Below, piece after piece: positions 8,527-16,690 of a stretch of DNA of 56,919 nt (positions are counted from its first letter, which is position 1; the number at the start of each line of letters is the position of its first letter). A program made the position numbers and the translations under genes. Below the pieces are notes generated by a model. The model did not search any database and was not told where the DNA came from. It worked only from the letters and a program-made list of their open reading frames with translations. Source of the DNA: Rhodospirillaceae bacterium (GTDB taxonomy: Bacteria > Pseudomonadota > Alphaproteobacteria > CACIAM-22H2); NCBI GenBank assembly GCA_027490975.1, contig JAIXXA010000141.1:1-56919 (forward strand). Direction: 5' to 3'.

Positions 8527-9330
8527 CTAACGCGCGAGTTCGTGCGCGCGTTTGGCGGCGGCGGCAACTGCGCGTTCGAGCAGCGGGCCGAACCCGTCTG
8601 CGGCCATCAGCACGGCCAAGGCGGCCGCCGTGGTGCCGTTGGGGGATGTCACATTCTTGCGCAATTGTTCTGCCGATTCAGGGGCTTGATGCAGCAATTC
8701 GCCGGCCCCGGCGACCGTGGCACGCGCCAGGCGCTGGGCCAGCTCGGCAGGCAGGCCTGCTTTTGCGCCCGCCTGCGCCAGCGCCTCGGCCAGCAAAAAC
8801 ACGTAAGCCGGGCCCGAGCCCGAAACGGCCGTCACGGCATCGATCAGCGTTTCGCTCGCCACCCATTCGACCGCACCCACGCTGCGCAGCAGCCGGTCGG
8901 CAAGCGCACGCTGCTCGGGCGAAACGGCCGGGCTTGCGTAAGCGCCCGAAATGCCGCGCCCGACGGCGGCGGGCGTATTCGGCATCGCGCGCACGATCGC
9001 GATGCCATCACCCAGATGCTTCTCGAAGGTCGCGATCGTGGTCCCCGCTGCGATCGACACGAACAAGGCGCCCGCCGCAAAACGCCGATAGGCGGGCACC
9101 ACGTCGTTCATCACTTGCGGCTTGGTCGCGAAGACCACGACGTCGGGCACAAAACCGGCCGGAATCGCGGCGGCATCGGCCACCTGGCAAACGCGGGCGT
9201 GGGCGGCCGCGGCGGCAGGGCCAGGTTCGACCGCGACAAACGGCCCGAGGCCCGCATCGGCAAGCCAGCCTTGCAGCATGGCCCCGCCCATTTTGCCGCA
9301 GCCGACGAGCAGGATCTTGGGATCGGTCAT
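8527..9330 (-). CDS. proC: Pyrroline-5-carboxylate reductase
   Basis: A 267-residue enzyme for the last step of proline synthesis, reducing P5C with NAD(P)H. The N-terminal nucleotide-binding motif GCGKMGG is at residues 10-16. The C-terminal P5CR signature is visible as SGSGPAYVF and, further on, VTSPNGTTAAAL. The length is standard and the protein is cytosolic. It sits nine bases downstream of the CsaA-like gene and probably forms a two-gene unit with it. Confidence 0.96.
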   Translation of the reverse strand: MTDPKILLVGCGKMGGAMLQGWLADAGLGPFVAVEPGPAAAAAHARVCQVADAAAIPAGFVPDVVVFATKPQVMNDVVPAYRRFAAGALFVSIAAGTTIATFEKHLGDGIAIVRAMPNTPAAVGRGISGAYASPAVSPEQRALADRLLRSVGAVEWVASETLIDAVTAVSGSGPAYVFLLAEALAQAGAKAGLPAELAQRLARATVAGAGELLHQAPESAEQLRKNVTSPNGTTAAALAVLMAADGFGPLLERAVAAAAKRAHELAR

Positions 9331-9339
9331 CGTTGCACC

Positions 9340-9678
9340 TCAGAAAAGCTTGCCGCCGTTGGGAACGGGCAGCGTCGGGCCGATCAGCACGACCGCACCG
9401 TTCGCGTCGGGAAAGCCCAGCGTCAGAACTTCGCTCATGAACGGGCCGATCTGGCGCGGCGGGAAATTCACGACGGCGGCGACTTGGCGGCCGACCAGCG
9501 TTTCGGGCGTGTAATGCACCGTGATCTGCGCGGAACTCTTTTTGACGCCGATCTCGGGCCCGAAATCGATCTGCAGTTTGAAAGCGGGTTTGCGCGCTTG
9601 CGGAAACGGTTCGGCCGTAACCACGGTGCCCACCCGAATATCCACGCGCTCGAAATCGGCAAATCCGATCTGGTCCAT
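9340..9678 (-). CDS. csaA: tRNA-binding domain protein, CsaA type
   Basis: A 112-residue stand-alone tRNA-binding (EMAP II/OB-fold) domain, the size of CsaA. The diagnostic start [12 protein letters not shown] is followed by [12 protein letters not shown], and the C-terminal part contains GFPD and VPNGGKLF. Bacillus CsaA has chaperone-like and tRNA-binding properties, and the physiological role elsewhere is unclear. I chose the ATG at 9678 (MDQIGF). An ATG five codons upstream is possible but adds an unconserved leader. It lies just after the phasin terminator. Confidence 0.88.
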   Translation of the reverse strand: MDQIGFADFERVDIRVGTVVTAEPFPQARKPAFKLQIDFGPEIGVKKSSAQITVHYTPETLVGRQVAAVVNFPPRQIGPFMSEVLTLGFPDANGAVVLIGPTLPVPNGGKLF

Positions 9679-9697
9679 CGCACCGGTCTCCACAACG

Positions 9698-9726
9698 AAA
9701 AAGGCCCCGCCGTTTCCGGCGGGGCC
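9698..9726 (-). terminator. Rho-independent terminator after the phasin gene
   Basis: On the minus strand the perfect 10-base stem GGCCCCGCCG / CGGCGGGGCC, with a GAAA tetraloop, is followed at once by TTTTT. It lies 23 bases past the phasin stop and before csaA, so it ends phasin transcription. Confidence 0.9.
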
Positions 9727-9749
9727 TGTCTCTTAGCACGAAGAAAAAA

Positions 9750-10217
9750 TTACTTCTTCTTCGCGATGACCGTCTTGATTTCGTCGAGGCTGTCGGCAAC
9801 GCGCTGCTGCACGACGTCCATCGCGTCGGTCTGCGACTTCGCCACGAGCTCGGCCAGTTCGCGCATGTTCACGACGGCGCGCTGGAAGGCTTCCTTGACG
9901 ATCTCGGTCTGCTTGGCGGCCTTCTCTTCGGGGCTGCCGGCAGCCATCACTTCGCGTGCGGCCGAGGAGGCTTCTTCCATCATCGAGCGGAAGATTTCCG
10001 ACTGGCGGCGGGCGATCGCCTGCATGCTTTCGACGGCGAGCTGGTTGGCCTTGGCGAGCGCTTCGATGTTCTTGCGCTGCGTGGCTACCACGCCTTCCAT
10101 GTCGACGGCGGCGAACTTGAATTCGCCCATCTGCTTCGTCATGTCGAATTTCGACATGTCGAACATCTTACCGAAGTCGAAATCGCCAAACGGCATCTTG
10201 GTTGTCCCCTTCATCAT
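9750..10217 (-). CDS. Phasin family protein
   Basis: A 155-residue, mostly helical, low-cysteine protein of the phasin family, which coats polyhydroxyalkanoate granules. The core helices carry the usual pattern FGKMF...F..K..A...Q.., then a second helical half with regular Ala/Gln spacing and a basic tail ending AKKK. The start chosen at 10217 (MMKGTT) has GAGGAA seven bases upstream. A longer frame begins at 10262 but lacks a ribosome site. A strong terminator follows. The neighbouring TetR-type gene and a palindrome upstream suggest local control. No PHA synthase is in the window. Confidence 0.9.
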   Translation of the reverse strand: MMKGTTKMPFGDFDFGKMFDMSKFDMTKQMGEFKFAAVDMEGVVATQRKNIEALAKANQLAVESMQAIARRQSEIFRSMMEEASSAAREVMAAGSPEEKAAKQTEIVKEAFQRAVVNMRELAELVAKSQTDAMDVVQQRVADSLDEIKTVIAKKK

Positions 10218-10267
10218 GGCGTGGTTCCTCTCGCAAGCGGGTGACTTTTTCACAGCTCGCAATCGGG

Positions 10268-10282
10268 CAAGCTTAAAGCTTG
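10268..10282. promoter_or_regulatory. Palindrome upstream of the phasin gene, possible operator
   Basis: CAAGCTT-A-AAGCTTG is a perfect 7+1+7 inverted repeat, 51-65 bases before the phasin ATG and between it and the TetR-type gene. TetR-family proteins bind such odd-length palindromes. There is no direct proof of binding. Confidence 0.35.
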
Positions 10283-10354
10283 GGCAAAATGCCTCACGGA
10301 ACCGAATACGTCAAGCGAATTTGTGCAGTGCAGCAGAGACGGGGGTGGCGTTTT

Positions 10355-10996
10355 TCAGGCCGGTGTGCCCTTTAAAAAGGCTGGAATATTCGATGTCCAA
10401 GACTCGAGACGTCCAAGTTGCTTGTCGAGATGGGCCATCGTCTTTGCTGCATCTGCGCTGTCGTCTTTGAGCCAAATCCGCAACGTGCCCAAATAGACGG
10501 CAGCTAAGGCATTGATCTTTAAAGGCCCTAGCAGCCCTGTGGTTTTTACCCCGGAAGCATCACCCAGATACCGCATGCTGGCGATCAAGGCTGGCCCCTG
10601 GCAGAGCGTGGTGGCCGGATCGCGTGCCATGCCGTCGAGAATGCCCTGTACGGCATCGCGATAGGGCCCAAGCGCGTCGAAACGCCGCATCAGCAATTCG
10701 AACAGCCGGTCTTTGACCGAGCCGTCCGCCTCGGCGGGTGTGGCCAGCATCGCTTCATCGATGCGCCGCGAGAAGGCCGCCAGAAGCGCCGATTTCGAGC
10801 GCACATGGCGCAGCATCTCGCCGAGCGTGAGGCCCGCTTCGGCGGCGATTTCGCCGAGCGCGATGTCGCTCCAGCGGCGCGTAGCGGCGAGCCGCAAGGC
10901 GGCGTCGAGCGCGCGATCTTCGAGGCCGGCCGCCGGGTCGGCGGGATGGGCTGCCGACGGGGCCGCGTTTTTCGGTTTGGCGCGTTTGGCGGACAT
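10355..10996 (-). CDS. TetR-family transcriptional regulator
   Basis: A 213-residue protein with a TetR-type helix-turn-helix near residues 40-70 (IALGEIAAEAGLTLGEMLRH) after a disordered, Ala/Pro/Lys-rich leader. The helical C-terminal domain (about 85-205) recalls the COQ9 C-terminal fold that some TetR-like alphaproteobacterial proteins share. It is encoded just upstream of the phasin gene on the same strand. The 137-base gap between the two holds a palindrome. It may control the phasin or its own gene. The ligand is unknown. Confidence 0.82.
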   Translation of the reverse strand: MSAKRAKPKNAAPSAAHPADPAAGLEDRALDAALRLAATRRWSDIALGEIAAEAGLTLGEMLRHVRSKSALLAAFSRRIDEAMLATPAEADGSVKDRLFELLMRRFDALGPYRDAVQGILDGMARDPATTLCQGPALIASMRYLGDASGVKTTGLLGPLKINALAAVYLGTLRIWLKDDSADAAKTMAHLDKQLGRLESWTSNIPAFLKGTPA

Positions 10997-11053
10997 GGGA
11001 CAGCCTCAGCTTGAAAGGAATATCAATAGAGGTAGGGCGCCGCAGCCCGGCCG

Positions 11054-11884
11054 TCAATCGGCACCGAGGCGCGCGCGCTCGGCAATGTCGAGAATCCCTT
11101 CGGCCGCGGCGGTGGCGATTTCGAACGACATTTCCGACCATTGCCGCTCGATCGACACGCGCGGCACGTGGTTTTGCATATCGACGCGGCCGAGCTCGAC
11201 GCCGTTTTTGTCGGTCACGCGCCAAGCAATGGCCAGGCGGCGCGTTTCCGATCCGAGTTCGGCGATCGTGACCTCGCCTTCGACGGTGATCGTATCTGCC
11301 CCGGGCGCATCGACGACGCGCAAGCCCGCACGGCCCAGCTGGAAGGCAAGACTGCGCGCCAACGCGTTGGCGTCGTTGGCGGGCGCACCCGTGACTTTGC
11401 CGACCAGCACCGCCGGCAGACGGCGGGCGATCGCGGTTTCGGGCTTCATCGCCAGCACGATGGCGCGCGCCAAAGGCTGCGCCAGACCGATCCAGCCCGC
11501 GGCCTGTTCGGGATTGGGCGGAAGCGCGCCGCGCGATTCGCCGTCGAACAGATTGGTCCCTTCTTGATCGACGAGGGTCGCCGCCAGCGCAAGGCCCCCC
11601 GGTGCGGGCAATGCCTGCAGATCGAGCACGAGGCTGTAGGGGTTGCCGATGCGCGTATTTGCCGGAATGTCGGCCTCGCGCAAAGCCTGGGCGACCGCCT
11701 CGGCCACGGCGCGCCCTTGGGCAAGCGGCAGACCGGCGGCGGGCGCAACCACGACGCCGCCATGGTCGGTCAGGCGCAGCAGCGGGTTGGGAGTTTCGAG
11801 TTTGTCGTCGGGCGCAAAAGGCCGCGGCACGGGTCCGCAGGCAACGCAGAGCAAAGCCAGCAGCGCCGCCGCTAGGCGAAGCAC
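11054..11884 (-). CDS. Putative envelope lipoprotein
   Basis: A 276-residue predicted lipoprotein starting at GTG. The short signal LRLAAALLALLCVAC puts the lipidated Cys at 16. The mature domain contains repeated alpha/beta units (VAEAVAQALREADIPANT; later ARSLAFQLGRAGLRVVD), a pattern seen in periplasmic solute- or nucleotide-interacting domains, but I do not recognise the family. The start lies inside the end of the tiny ORF at 11872-11937, in another frame. It is the last gene of the hldD-lgt-midA-pgeF run, which suggests an envelope role. Confidence 0.7.
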   Translation of the reverse strand: MLRLAAALLALLCVACGPVPRPFAPDDKLETPNPLLRLTDHGGVVVAPAAGLPLAQGRAVAEAVAQALREADIPANTRIGNPYSLVLDLQALPAPGGLALAATLVDQEGTNLFDGESRGALPPNPEQAAGWIGLAQPLARAIVLAMKPETAIARRLPAVLVGKVTGAPANDANALARSLAFQLGRAGLRVVDAPGADTITVEGEVTIAELGSETRRLAIAWRVTDKNGVELGRVDMQNHVPRVSIERQWSEMSFEIATAAAEGILDIAERARLGAD

Positions 11885-11937
11885 GACACGACCAGACCCA
11901 AAATCAAGATCAGCAGGAAAAACAGAAGATGCGGCAT
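11872..11937 (-). CDS. Tiny hydrophobic ORF between pgeF and the lipoprotein gene
   Basis: A 21-codon frame, MPHLLFFLLILILGLVVSCF then Ala and stop. Its ATG lies three bases after the pgeF stop, and its 3' end overlaps the GTG start of the lipoprotein gene by 13 bases in another frame. The peptide is almost wholly hydrophobic. It could be a single-pass membrane peptide, a minimal lipoprotein (VVSC resembles a lipobox), or simply a coupling leader that helps ribosomes reach the weak GTG start. Confidence 0.45.
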   Translation of the reverse strand: MPHLLFFLLILILGLVVSCFA

Positions 11938-11940
11938 GGC

Positions 11941-12714
11941 TCACGGCTCCAGAACGATCGCCGACAGGCCGCGCCCGTAATCGGGCTCGCCCCTGAGGCA
12001 GCTGCGACGATAGCTGAAAAACCGATCGGATTCCGCGCACGTGTCGTTGCCGGTCGCCTCGATTTCGGCGATCCCGGCCGCCTCGAGCCGTGCGGCGACA
12101 TAGCCCGGCAGATCGAACATGAATTTGCCGGGCAAACGACCGGGTGCGAAAAAACGCTTCGCGGCCGGGTCCTGCGCCAGAAACGGCGCCGGAAACTCGG
12201 CCCCCACCTCGTAGCTTTGTTTGCCGATGCAAGGCCCGATGCCCGCCACGATGCGGGACGGCACGGCGCCGAGCTTTGCCATCGCGGCGATCGTGGCTTC
12301 CAAAACGCCGCCGACCGCCCCCTTCCACCCGGCATGGGCCGCGCCGATCACGCGCGCTTGCGCATCGCAGAACAGCACCGGCGTGCAGTCGGCCGCGAGG
12401 ATGCCCAGCACCACGCCCGGCGTTTTGCTCACGAACGCATCGGCCTGCGGGCGCGCGTCGGCGGCCAGCGGCGCCTCGAGCTCGACCACGGCTGCACCAT
12501 GCACCTGATAGAGGGTCGAGATCGCAGTGCCCGGCAGATCGAGCATGGCGGCCGCACGCGCGCGATTTTCGCGCACGGCTTCCGCTGCGTCGCGCGAGCC
12601 GAGGCCGCAATTGAGCGAGGCGTAGATGCCCGTGCTCACGCCGCCGTGGCGCGAAAAGAAGGCGTGGCGCATGCCGTCTTGGCGGTTGAGCGTTCCGAGC
12701 GTGACCAGCGACAT
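11941..12714 (-). CDS. pgeF: Laccase-domain protein / peptidoglycan editing factor PgeF
   Basis: A 257-residue protein of the multicopper-oxidase-like YfiH family, once called polyphenol oxidase. The metal-site motif HAGWKG and the GIGPCIG loop are present, as are the early FFSRHGGVS and the LxADCxPVLF strand. In E. coli PgeF removes mis-incorporated serine-containing precursors, and other members have adenosine deaminase or phosphorylase activity. The start at 12714 is one base after the midA stop (TGACATG). Cytosolic. Confidence 0.92.
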   Translation of the reverse strand: MSLVTLGTLNRQDGMRHAFFSRHGGVSTGIYASLNCGLGSRDAAEAVRENRARAAAMLDLPGTAISTLYQVHGAAVVELEAPLAADARPQADAFVSKTPGVVLGILAADCTPVLFCDAQARVIGAAHAGWKGAVGGVLEATIAAMAKLGAVPSRIVAGIGPCIGKQSYEVGAEFPAPFLAQDPAAKRFFAPGRLPGKFMFDLPGYVAARLEAAGIAEIEATGNDTCAESDRFFSYRRSCLRGEPDYGRGLSAIVLEP

Positions 12715-12715
12715 G

Positions 12716-13798
12716 TCAGATTTCAAGCTCTGAGACGAAACCCGGCGGCGGTGCGGAACCCGCCGGAACGATGCAAACGACTTTGAAGAGCGTGCCCATT
12801 TCGCGCGGATCAAGCAAGCGCTGGCTGGCTTTTGCAAGTTCGCGCGCCTGGCGCGGCGCGGCCGATCTGAGCAGACGCCCCAGACGCACGGGCAAGCCGA
12901 GGCGCGTGAGAAACGCACCCTGGCCGACGATGCCGTAGCTCGCCGCGCCGCCCTTGCGCGCCGCCGCCATCAAAGCCGGGAAATCGACATGCGCCGTAAG
13001 ATCGCATTCGCCCGGCGCTTCGAACACGTCGACGGGTTTGTGCTGGCGCAAGGCCTGCAGCGTGTCGCCCCAACCCGACACGGCCGTGCCGTAGTCGATC
13101 GCGAGGGCCGCTCCGCCCAGTTCGGCAATGCGCGCACCCAATTCCTGCGCGATCGCCTCGCCGGCGGGGCAGGTTTCGACGACGGCACCCTCGGGCGCTT
13201 CGGCGCGCGCGAAATCGCCCGGCACCGCCTCGCCCTCGACGAAGCCCAAGCGGCCTTCGTGCAGTCCAACCCGACGCTCGTGCCAAGCCGAACCGCGGCG
13301 TACATGCTGGCGCACGGGCAACGCGTCGAAAAACTCGTTGGCGACGGCGAACATAGGCGCGTCGTTCGGCACGTCGGCGAGTTCAGCGTGCCAGGTGGGC
13401 GCATGCGCAGCCAAGCGGCGGCGCTGTTCCTCGCGCATCGGCACCGAAATATCCACGAGATGCAGGCGGGCTGCCGCAGCGAAGGCGGGCAGCGCTTGGC
13501 CCGCCGCGCGCAGCGCATCCTGCATCAACACGCCGCGCCCGGGCCCGAGTTCGACGAGGTTGAAACGCTGCGGCGCGCCTTGCGCTTGCCATTGGTCGGC
13601 GAGCCACAGGCCGATCAATTCGCCGAACACCTGGGCGATCTCGGGTGCGGTTGTGAAATCGCCGGCCGCACCGATGGCGGTCGCACTTCGATAGTAGCCG
13701 AACGCTTCGTCGGCCAAACACGCGGCCATATAGGCATCGACCGGCAGCGGTCCGCTTGCGGCAATGCGGGCGCCGAGTTTGCGTGCAAGCGCCGTCAC
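12716..13798 (-). CDS. SAM-dependent methyltransferase, MidA/NDUFAF7 family
   Basis: A 360-residue class I methyltransferase of the MidA family. The SAM-binding strand NLVELGPGRGVLMQD is followed by LHLVDIS and the ANEFFDALPV motif, both characteristic. The mitochondrial member NDUFAF7 methylates an arginine of a complex I subunit, and the bacterial substrate is not settled. The start is GTG, overlapping the lgt stop by four bases (GTGA). An open frame upstream of this start reads the lgt gene out of frame and is not coding. The lgt-midA-pgeF order is common in alphaproteobacteria. Confidence 0.92.
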   Translation of the reverse strand: MTALARKLGARIAASGPLPVDAYMAACLADEAFGYYRSATAIGAAGDFTTAPEIAQVFGELIGLWLADQWQAQGAPQRFNLVELGPGRGVLMQDALRAAGQALPAFAAAARLHLVDISVPMREEQRRRLAAHAPTWHAELADVPNDAPMFAVANEFFDALPVRQHVRRGSAWHERRVGLHEGRLGFVEGEAVPGDFARAEAPEGAVVETCPAGEAIAQELGARIAELGGAALAIDYGTAVSGWGDTLQALRQHKPVDVFEAPGECDLTAHVDFPALMAAARKGGAASYGIVGQGAFLTRLGLPVRLGRLLRSAAPRQARELAKASQRLLDPREMGTLFKVVCIVPAGSAPPPGFVSELEI

Positions 13799-14586
13799 GC
13801 GCGGCTGCGCGCCGTCGCGATCAGCCATGCGCCGGCCGCCATCATTGGCACCGACAGCAGCATGCCCATCGTCAGCGGCCCCCACAGGAAGCCCAGATGC
13901 GCGTCGGGTTCGCGGAACAATTCGCCGATGCAACGCGCCACACCGTAGCCCGCGAGAAAAGCGCCCGCGATCGCGCCGGGGCGGTTGCGCCACTTCGAAC
14001 TGTGCGTGAGCGCATAGAGCAGCACCAGCAGGCACAGCCCTTCGAGCCCGGCCTGGTAGAGCTGGCTCGGATGGCGCGGCTCCGGCCCGCCGTGCGGGAA
14101 CACCATCGCCCACGGCACGTCCGGTGCCGCACGGCCATAAAGCTCGCCGTTGATGAAATTGGCGATGCGCCCGAAAAACAATCCGATGGGAACGACGGCC
14201 GTGACGAGATCGCCCACCCGGAAGAGATCGAGCCGATTGCGGCGCGCGAACAGCGCGATCGCCACGGCGACGCCGAGCAAGCCGCCATGGAAACTCATGC
14301 CGCCGCGCCACAGCATCAATGCTTCGAGCGGTTCGTCCAGATAGTAGCCGGGCTTGTAGAACAGCACATAGCCCAAGCGCCCGCCCAGGATGATGCCGAG
14401 CGTGACCCAGACCACGAAATCGTCGAGCTGTTCGGTCGCCATCGCACGCAGGCGCCCGGCATTCAGCGACGCCGCATAGCGCCAGCCGCCGAGAATGCCG
14501 GCCACGTAGGCCAGCGCGTACCAGCGCACGACGATGGGCCCCAACTCGAGCGCGATCGGATCGATGGCGGGAAACGCGATCGCCAT
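13795..14586 (-). CDS. lgt: Prolipoprotein diacylglyceryl transferase
   Basis: A 263-residue inner-membrane enzyme with about seven membrane segments that transfers diacylglycerol from phosphatidylglycerol to the lipobox Cys of prolipoproteins. The Lgt signature GRIANFINGELYGR is present in full, along with the MSFHGGLLG loop. Its ATG follows the hldD stop without a gap. It is the enzyme needed for the several predicted lipoproteins in this window. Confidence 0.97.
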   Translation of the reverse strand: MAIAFPAIDPIALELGPIVVRWYALAYVAGILGGWRYAASLNAGRLRAMATEQLDDFVVWVTLGIILGGRLGYVLFYKPGYYLDEPLEALMLWRGGMSFHGGLLGVAVAIALFARRNRLDLFRVGDLVTAVVPIGLFFGRIANFINGELYGRAAPDVPWAMVFPHGGPEPRHPSQLYQAGLEGLCLLVLLYALTHSSKWRNRPGAIAGAFLAGYGVARCIGELFREPDAHLGFLWGPLTMGMLLSVPMMAAGAWLIATARSRA

Positions 14587-15576
14587 CTAGAGATAGGGGT
14601 CCGCGGCGCCGAGATGGTTGCGCACATAGCGGCGCACGCCTTCTTCGAGCTCGGTGAAAGGCTTGGTGTAGCCGGCCTGGCGCAGCCGCGTGGTGCTCGC
14701 CTCGGTCAGATACTGGTATTTGTCGCGCATCGTTTCGGGCGTGTCGCGCCAGGCGATGTTGGGTTCAGTTCCGGCCTCGCGATAGACGCACGCCGCAAGA
14801 TCGAGGAACGTGCGCGCCTTGCCGGTGCCGAGATTGAACAGGCCCGAGATCTGCGGATTGGCCTGCAGCCACAGCATCGCATCCACCGTGTCGCCGACCC
14901 ATATGAAGTCGCGCTTCTGCCCGCCGTCGGGCACGCCCGGCTTGTGCGAGCGGAACAATTCGAACGGCGCCCCCTTGGCGGCGTAGGGGTAGATCTGGTG
15001 CACGACCGAGCGCTGCGCGCCCTTGTGGTATTCGTTGGGGCCGTAGACGTTGAAAAACTTGAGGCCGACATGCTGGCGCGGCCGTTTGGCTTTGGAATCG
15101 GCCAAGGTCGCCGCGATGCGCCGATCGACGAAATGTTTGGACCAGCCATAGGGATTGAGCGGGGCGAGTTTGGCAAGGGCGGCGGGCGAGGGGTCGTCGA
15201 CGAAGCCGAACCGGCCGTCGCCGTAGGTGGCGGCCGACGAGGCGTAGATGAAGGCAACGCCGGTGCTTGCACACCAATCCCACAGATCGAGCGTTGCGCG
15301 CACGTTGCTGCGCACGATTTCGTCGACGTCGGTTTCGGTCGTGCTCGAATTGGCGCCCAAATGGAAGACGGTTTCGATGCGGCCTTTGTTGGCGCTGAGA
15401 AACGCGGGCAGATCTTCGGGGCGCACAAGATCGAAGAGATTGCGCTTTGCGATGTTGCGCCATTTGTCGCCTGTGCCCATGCGGTCGACGCACACGAGCG
15501 GACTCGAAAGCTTCGCCTCGAGCCCGGCCAAAAGATTGGCGCCGATGAAACCTGCCCCGCCCGTGACGACGATCAT
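14587..15576 (-). CDS. hldD: ADP-L-glycero-D-manno-heptose-6-epimerase
   Basis: A 329-residue extended SDR epimerase making the heptose precursor of lipopolysaccharide inner core. The NAD motif GGAGFIG is at residues 6-12, the catalytic pair Tyr143/Lys147 in NPYGWSK, and Ser113/Ser114 in YASSAATYG. The later stretches GLKFFNVYGPNEYHK and KRDFIWVGD match HldD rather than GalE. First gene of the minus-strand run; its promoter must lie in the 94 bases shared with divergent ubiK. Confidence 0.93.
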   Translation of the reverse strand: MIVVTGGAGFIGANLLAGLEAKLSSPLVCVDRMGTGDKWRNIAKRNLFDLVRPEDLPAFLSANKGRIETVFHLGANSSTTETDVDEIVRSNVRATLDLWDWCASTGVAFIYASSAATYGDGRFGFVDDPSPAALAKLAPLNPYGWSKHFVDRRIAATLADSKAKRPRQHVGLKFFNVYGPNEYHKGAQRSVVHQIYPYAAKGAPFELFRSHKPGVPDGGQKRDFIWVGDTVDAMLWLQANPQISGLFNLGTGKARTFLDLAACVYREAGTEPNIAWRDTPETMRDKYQYLTEASTTRLRQAGYTKPFTELEEGVRRYVRNHLGAADPYL

Positions 15577-15670
15577 GGAATGTCCGCTTGTTGCTTGAAG
15601 ATGCCGTCGGGTTATATGTGTTCAGCGCACGCCGTTGCAACAAGACGCATCTCGAGGCCATAATAGCGCC

Positions 15671-15952
15671 ATGCAAACCGACAATCGAATCCTCGACGAT
15701 CTTTCGCGCGCCGCCACCGGTGCGCTCTCCGCTTTTGGCGCGCTGCGCCAGGAAATCGACGCGCAAGCGCGCCTTGTGCTCGAACGCTGGCTGCAGAGCC
15801 AGAATCTGGTGGCGCGCGACGAATTCGAGGCCGTCAAGGAGATGGCCGCCAATGCGCGCCTCGAAAACGAGAGGCTGGCAAGCCAGATCGAAGCGCTTGC
15901 GGCCGAACTCAATAGGTTGAAGGCCGTGTCCTCCACCGACACTTCGTCTTGA
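15671..15952 (+). CDS. ubiK: UbiK/BMFP family accessory factor
   Basis: A 93-residue small helical protein of the YqiC/BMFP family. Residues 1-45 carry LDDLSRAATGALSAFGALRQEI and the second half is a coiled coil (LENERLASQIEALAAELNRL) that mediates trimerisation. UbiK aids ubiquinone synthesis under aerobic conditions in enterics, and Brucella BMFP is membrane-fusogenic. The start MQTDNR was chosen because the 12 codons upstream are not family-like. Divergent from hldD. Confidence 0.88.
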   Translation: MQTDNRILDDLSRAATGALSAFGALRQEIDAQARLVLERWLQSQNLVARDEFEAVKEMAANARLENERLASQIEALAAELNRLKAVSSTDTSS

Positions 15953-16156
15953 TCCCGTCATATAGTGGCTATTGGACGCCCCCCCACGCTTTATCTTGGG
16001 GGTAAATGCGAAATTTCATTGCTCCCTTGACTCGCGTTTGGCACGCTATCCCTTGTGTTCCTGCGTCGAGTCGCAACTTCCGGGTCTAGCCCTGGGAGGC
16101 ACTTCGGGCGGGAACGCGAGAAGGTTCAATTTTGCGTCCCAGTGGGAGCCCACGGC

Positions 16157-16663
16157 ATGGCCGACGTCTCGGTGCACCAGACTTCCGAAAACGCCGTCAA
16201 CCCGCTCGACATTATCGAAGAAATCGTGACCGCGAACGAATGGCCGTGCGAACGCGCGGCCGACGAGGAGCTGGTCGCGCAAATTCCCGGCCGCTGGTGC
16301 GACTACCGCGTCTATTTCGCCTGGAACGAAGACATGAGTGCGCTGCATTTCTCCTGCGCGCTCGATCTGCGCCTGCCCAAACATCGGCGCGGCGTGGTGA
16401 CCGAATTGCTGGCACTCGCCAACGAGCGGCTGTGGCTCGGCCATTTCGACCTGTCGGGCGAAGACGGGCTGCCGACCTTCCGCCATGCCGTGCCGCTGCG
16501 CGGCGCGCGCGGGGCGACGGTCGAACAGATCGAAGATCTCGTCGATGTCGCACTCACCGAGTGCGAGCGCTTCTACCCGGCGTTCCAATATGTCGTTTGG
16601 GGCGGCAAGGACCCGGCCGAAGCCGTGGCCGCCGCCTGCATGGAGCCGATGGGAGAAGCTTGA
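16157..16663 (+). CDS. YbjN domain-containing protein
   Basis: A 168-residue protein of the YbjN family (type III secretion chaperone-like fold), common as a single copy in alphaproteobacteria. Typical features are DIIEEIVTANEWPCER near the start, RVYFAWNEDMSALHFSC in the sheet, and a conserved C-terminal helix ending CMEPMGEA. E. coli YbjN affects motility and stress tolerance when overproduced, and the mechanism is unknown. The start at 16157 has GGGAG eight bases upstream. It converges on the oxygenase gene with a stem-loop between. Confidence 0.85.
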   Translation: MADVSVHQTSENAVNPLDIIEEIVTANEWPCERAADEELVAQIPGRWCDYRVYFAWNEDMSALHFSCALDLRLPKHRRGVVTELLALANERLWLGHFDLSGEDGLPTFRHAVPLRGARGATVEQIEDLVDVALTECERFYPAFQYVVWGGKDPAEAVAAACMEPMGEA

Positions 16664-16670
16664 GGATCTG

Positions 16671-16690
16671 CGTTCGGCGTCAGCCGAACG
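16671..16690. terminator. Stem-loop between convergent genes, probable bidirectional terminator
   Basis: CGTTCGGC-GTCA-GCCGAACG is a perfect 8-base stem with a 4-base loop, starting eight bases after the ybjN-like stop. The stop codon of the oxygenase gene lies in its loop. A strong uridine run is missing on both sides, so termination efficiency is uncertain. Confidence 0.5.

Noticed and set aside
4135..10470. A 2111-codon open frame on the plus strand
   Set aside because: It runs antisense to ychF, pth, rplY, prs, proC and the phasin gene, all clear housekeeping genes. Its translation is His/Arg/Ala-rich with no domain, a typical artefact of high GC.
10355..10996. Ubiquinone-synthesis protein COQ9
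   Set aside because: Only the C-terminal helical region is reminiscent; the N-terminal helix-turn-helix and the phasin context fit a TetR-type regulator better.
15981..16002. Terminator after ubiK from the CCCCCA...TGGGGG repeat
   Set aside because: The 10-base loop and the absence of a T-run after the second arm make it weak; left as plain intergenic sequence.
16030..16060. Sigma-54-type promoter (TTGGCACG...TTG) before the ybjN-like gene
   Set aside because: The TTGGCACG half is good, but the second element is three bases too far away and reads TTGT instead of TTGC.
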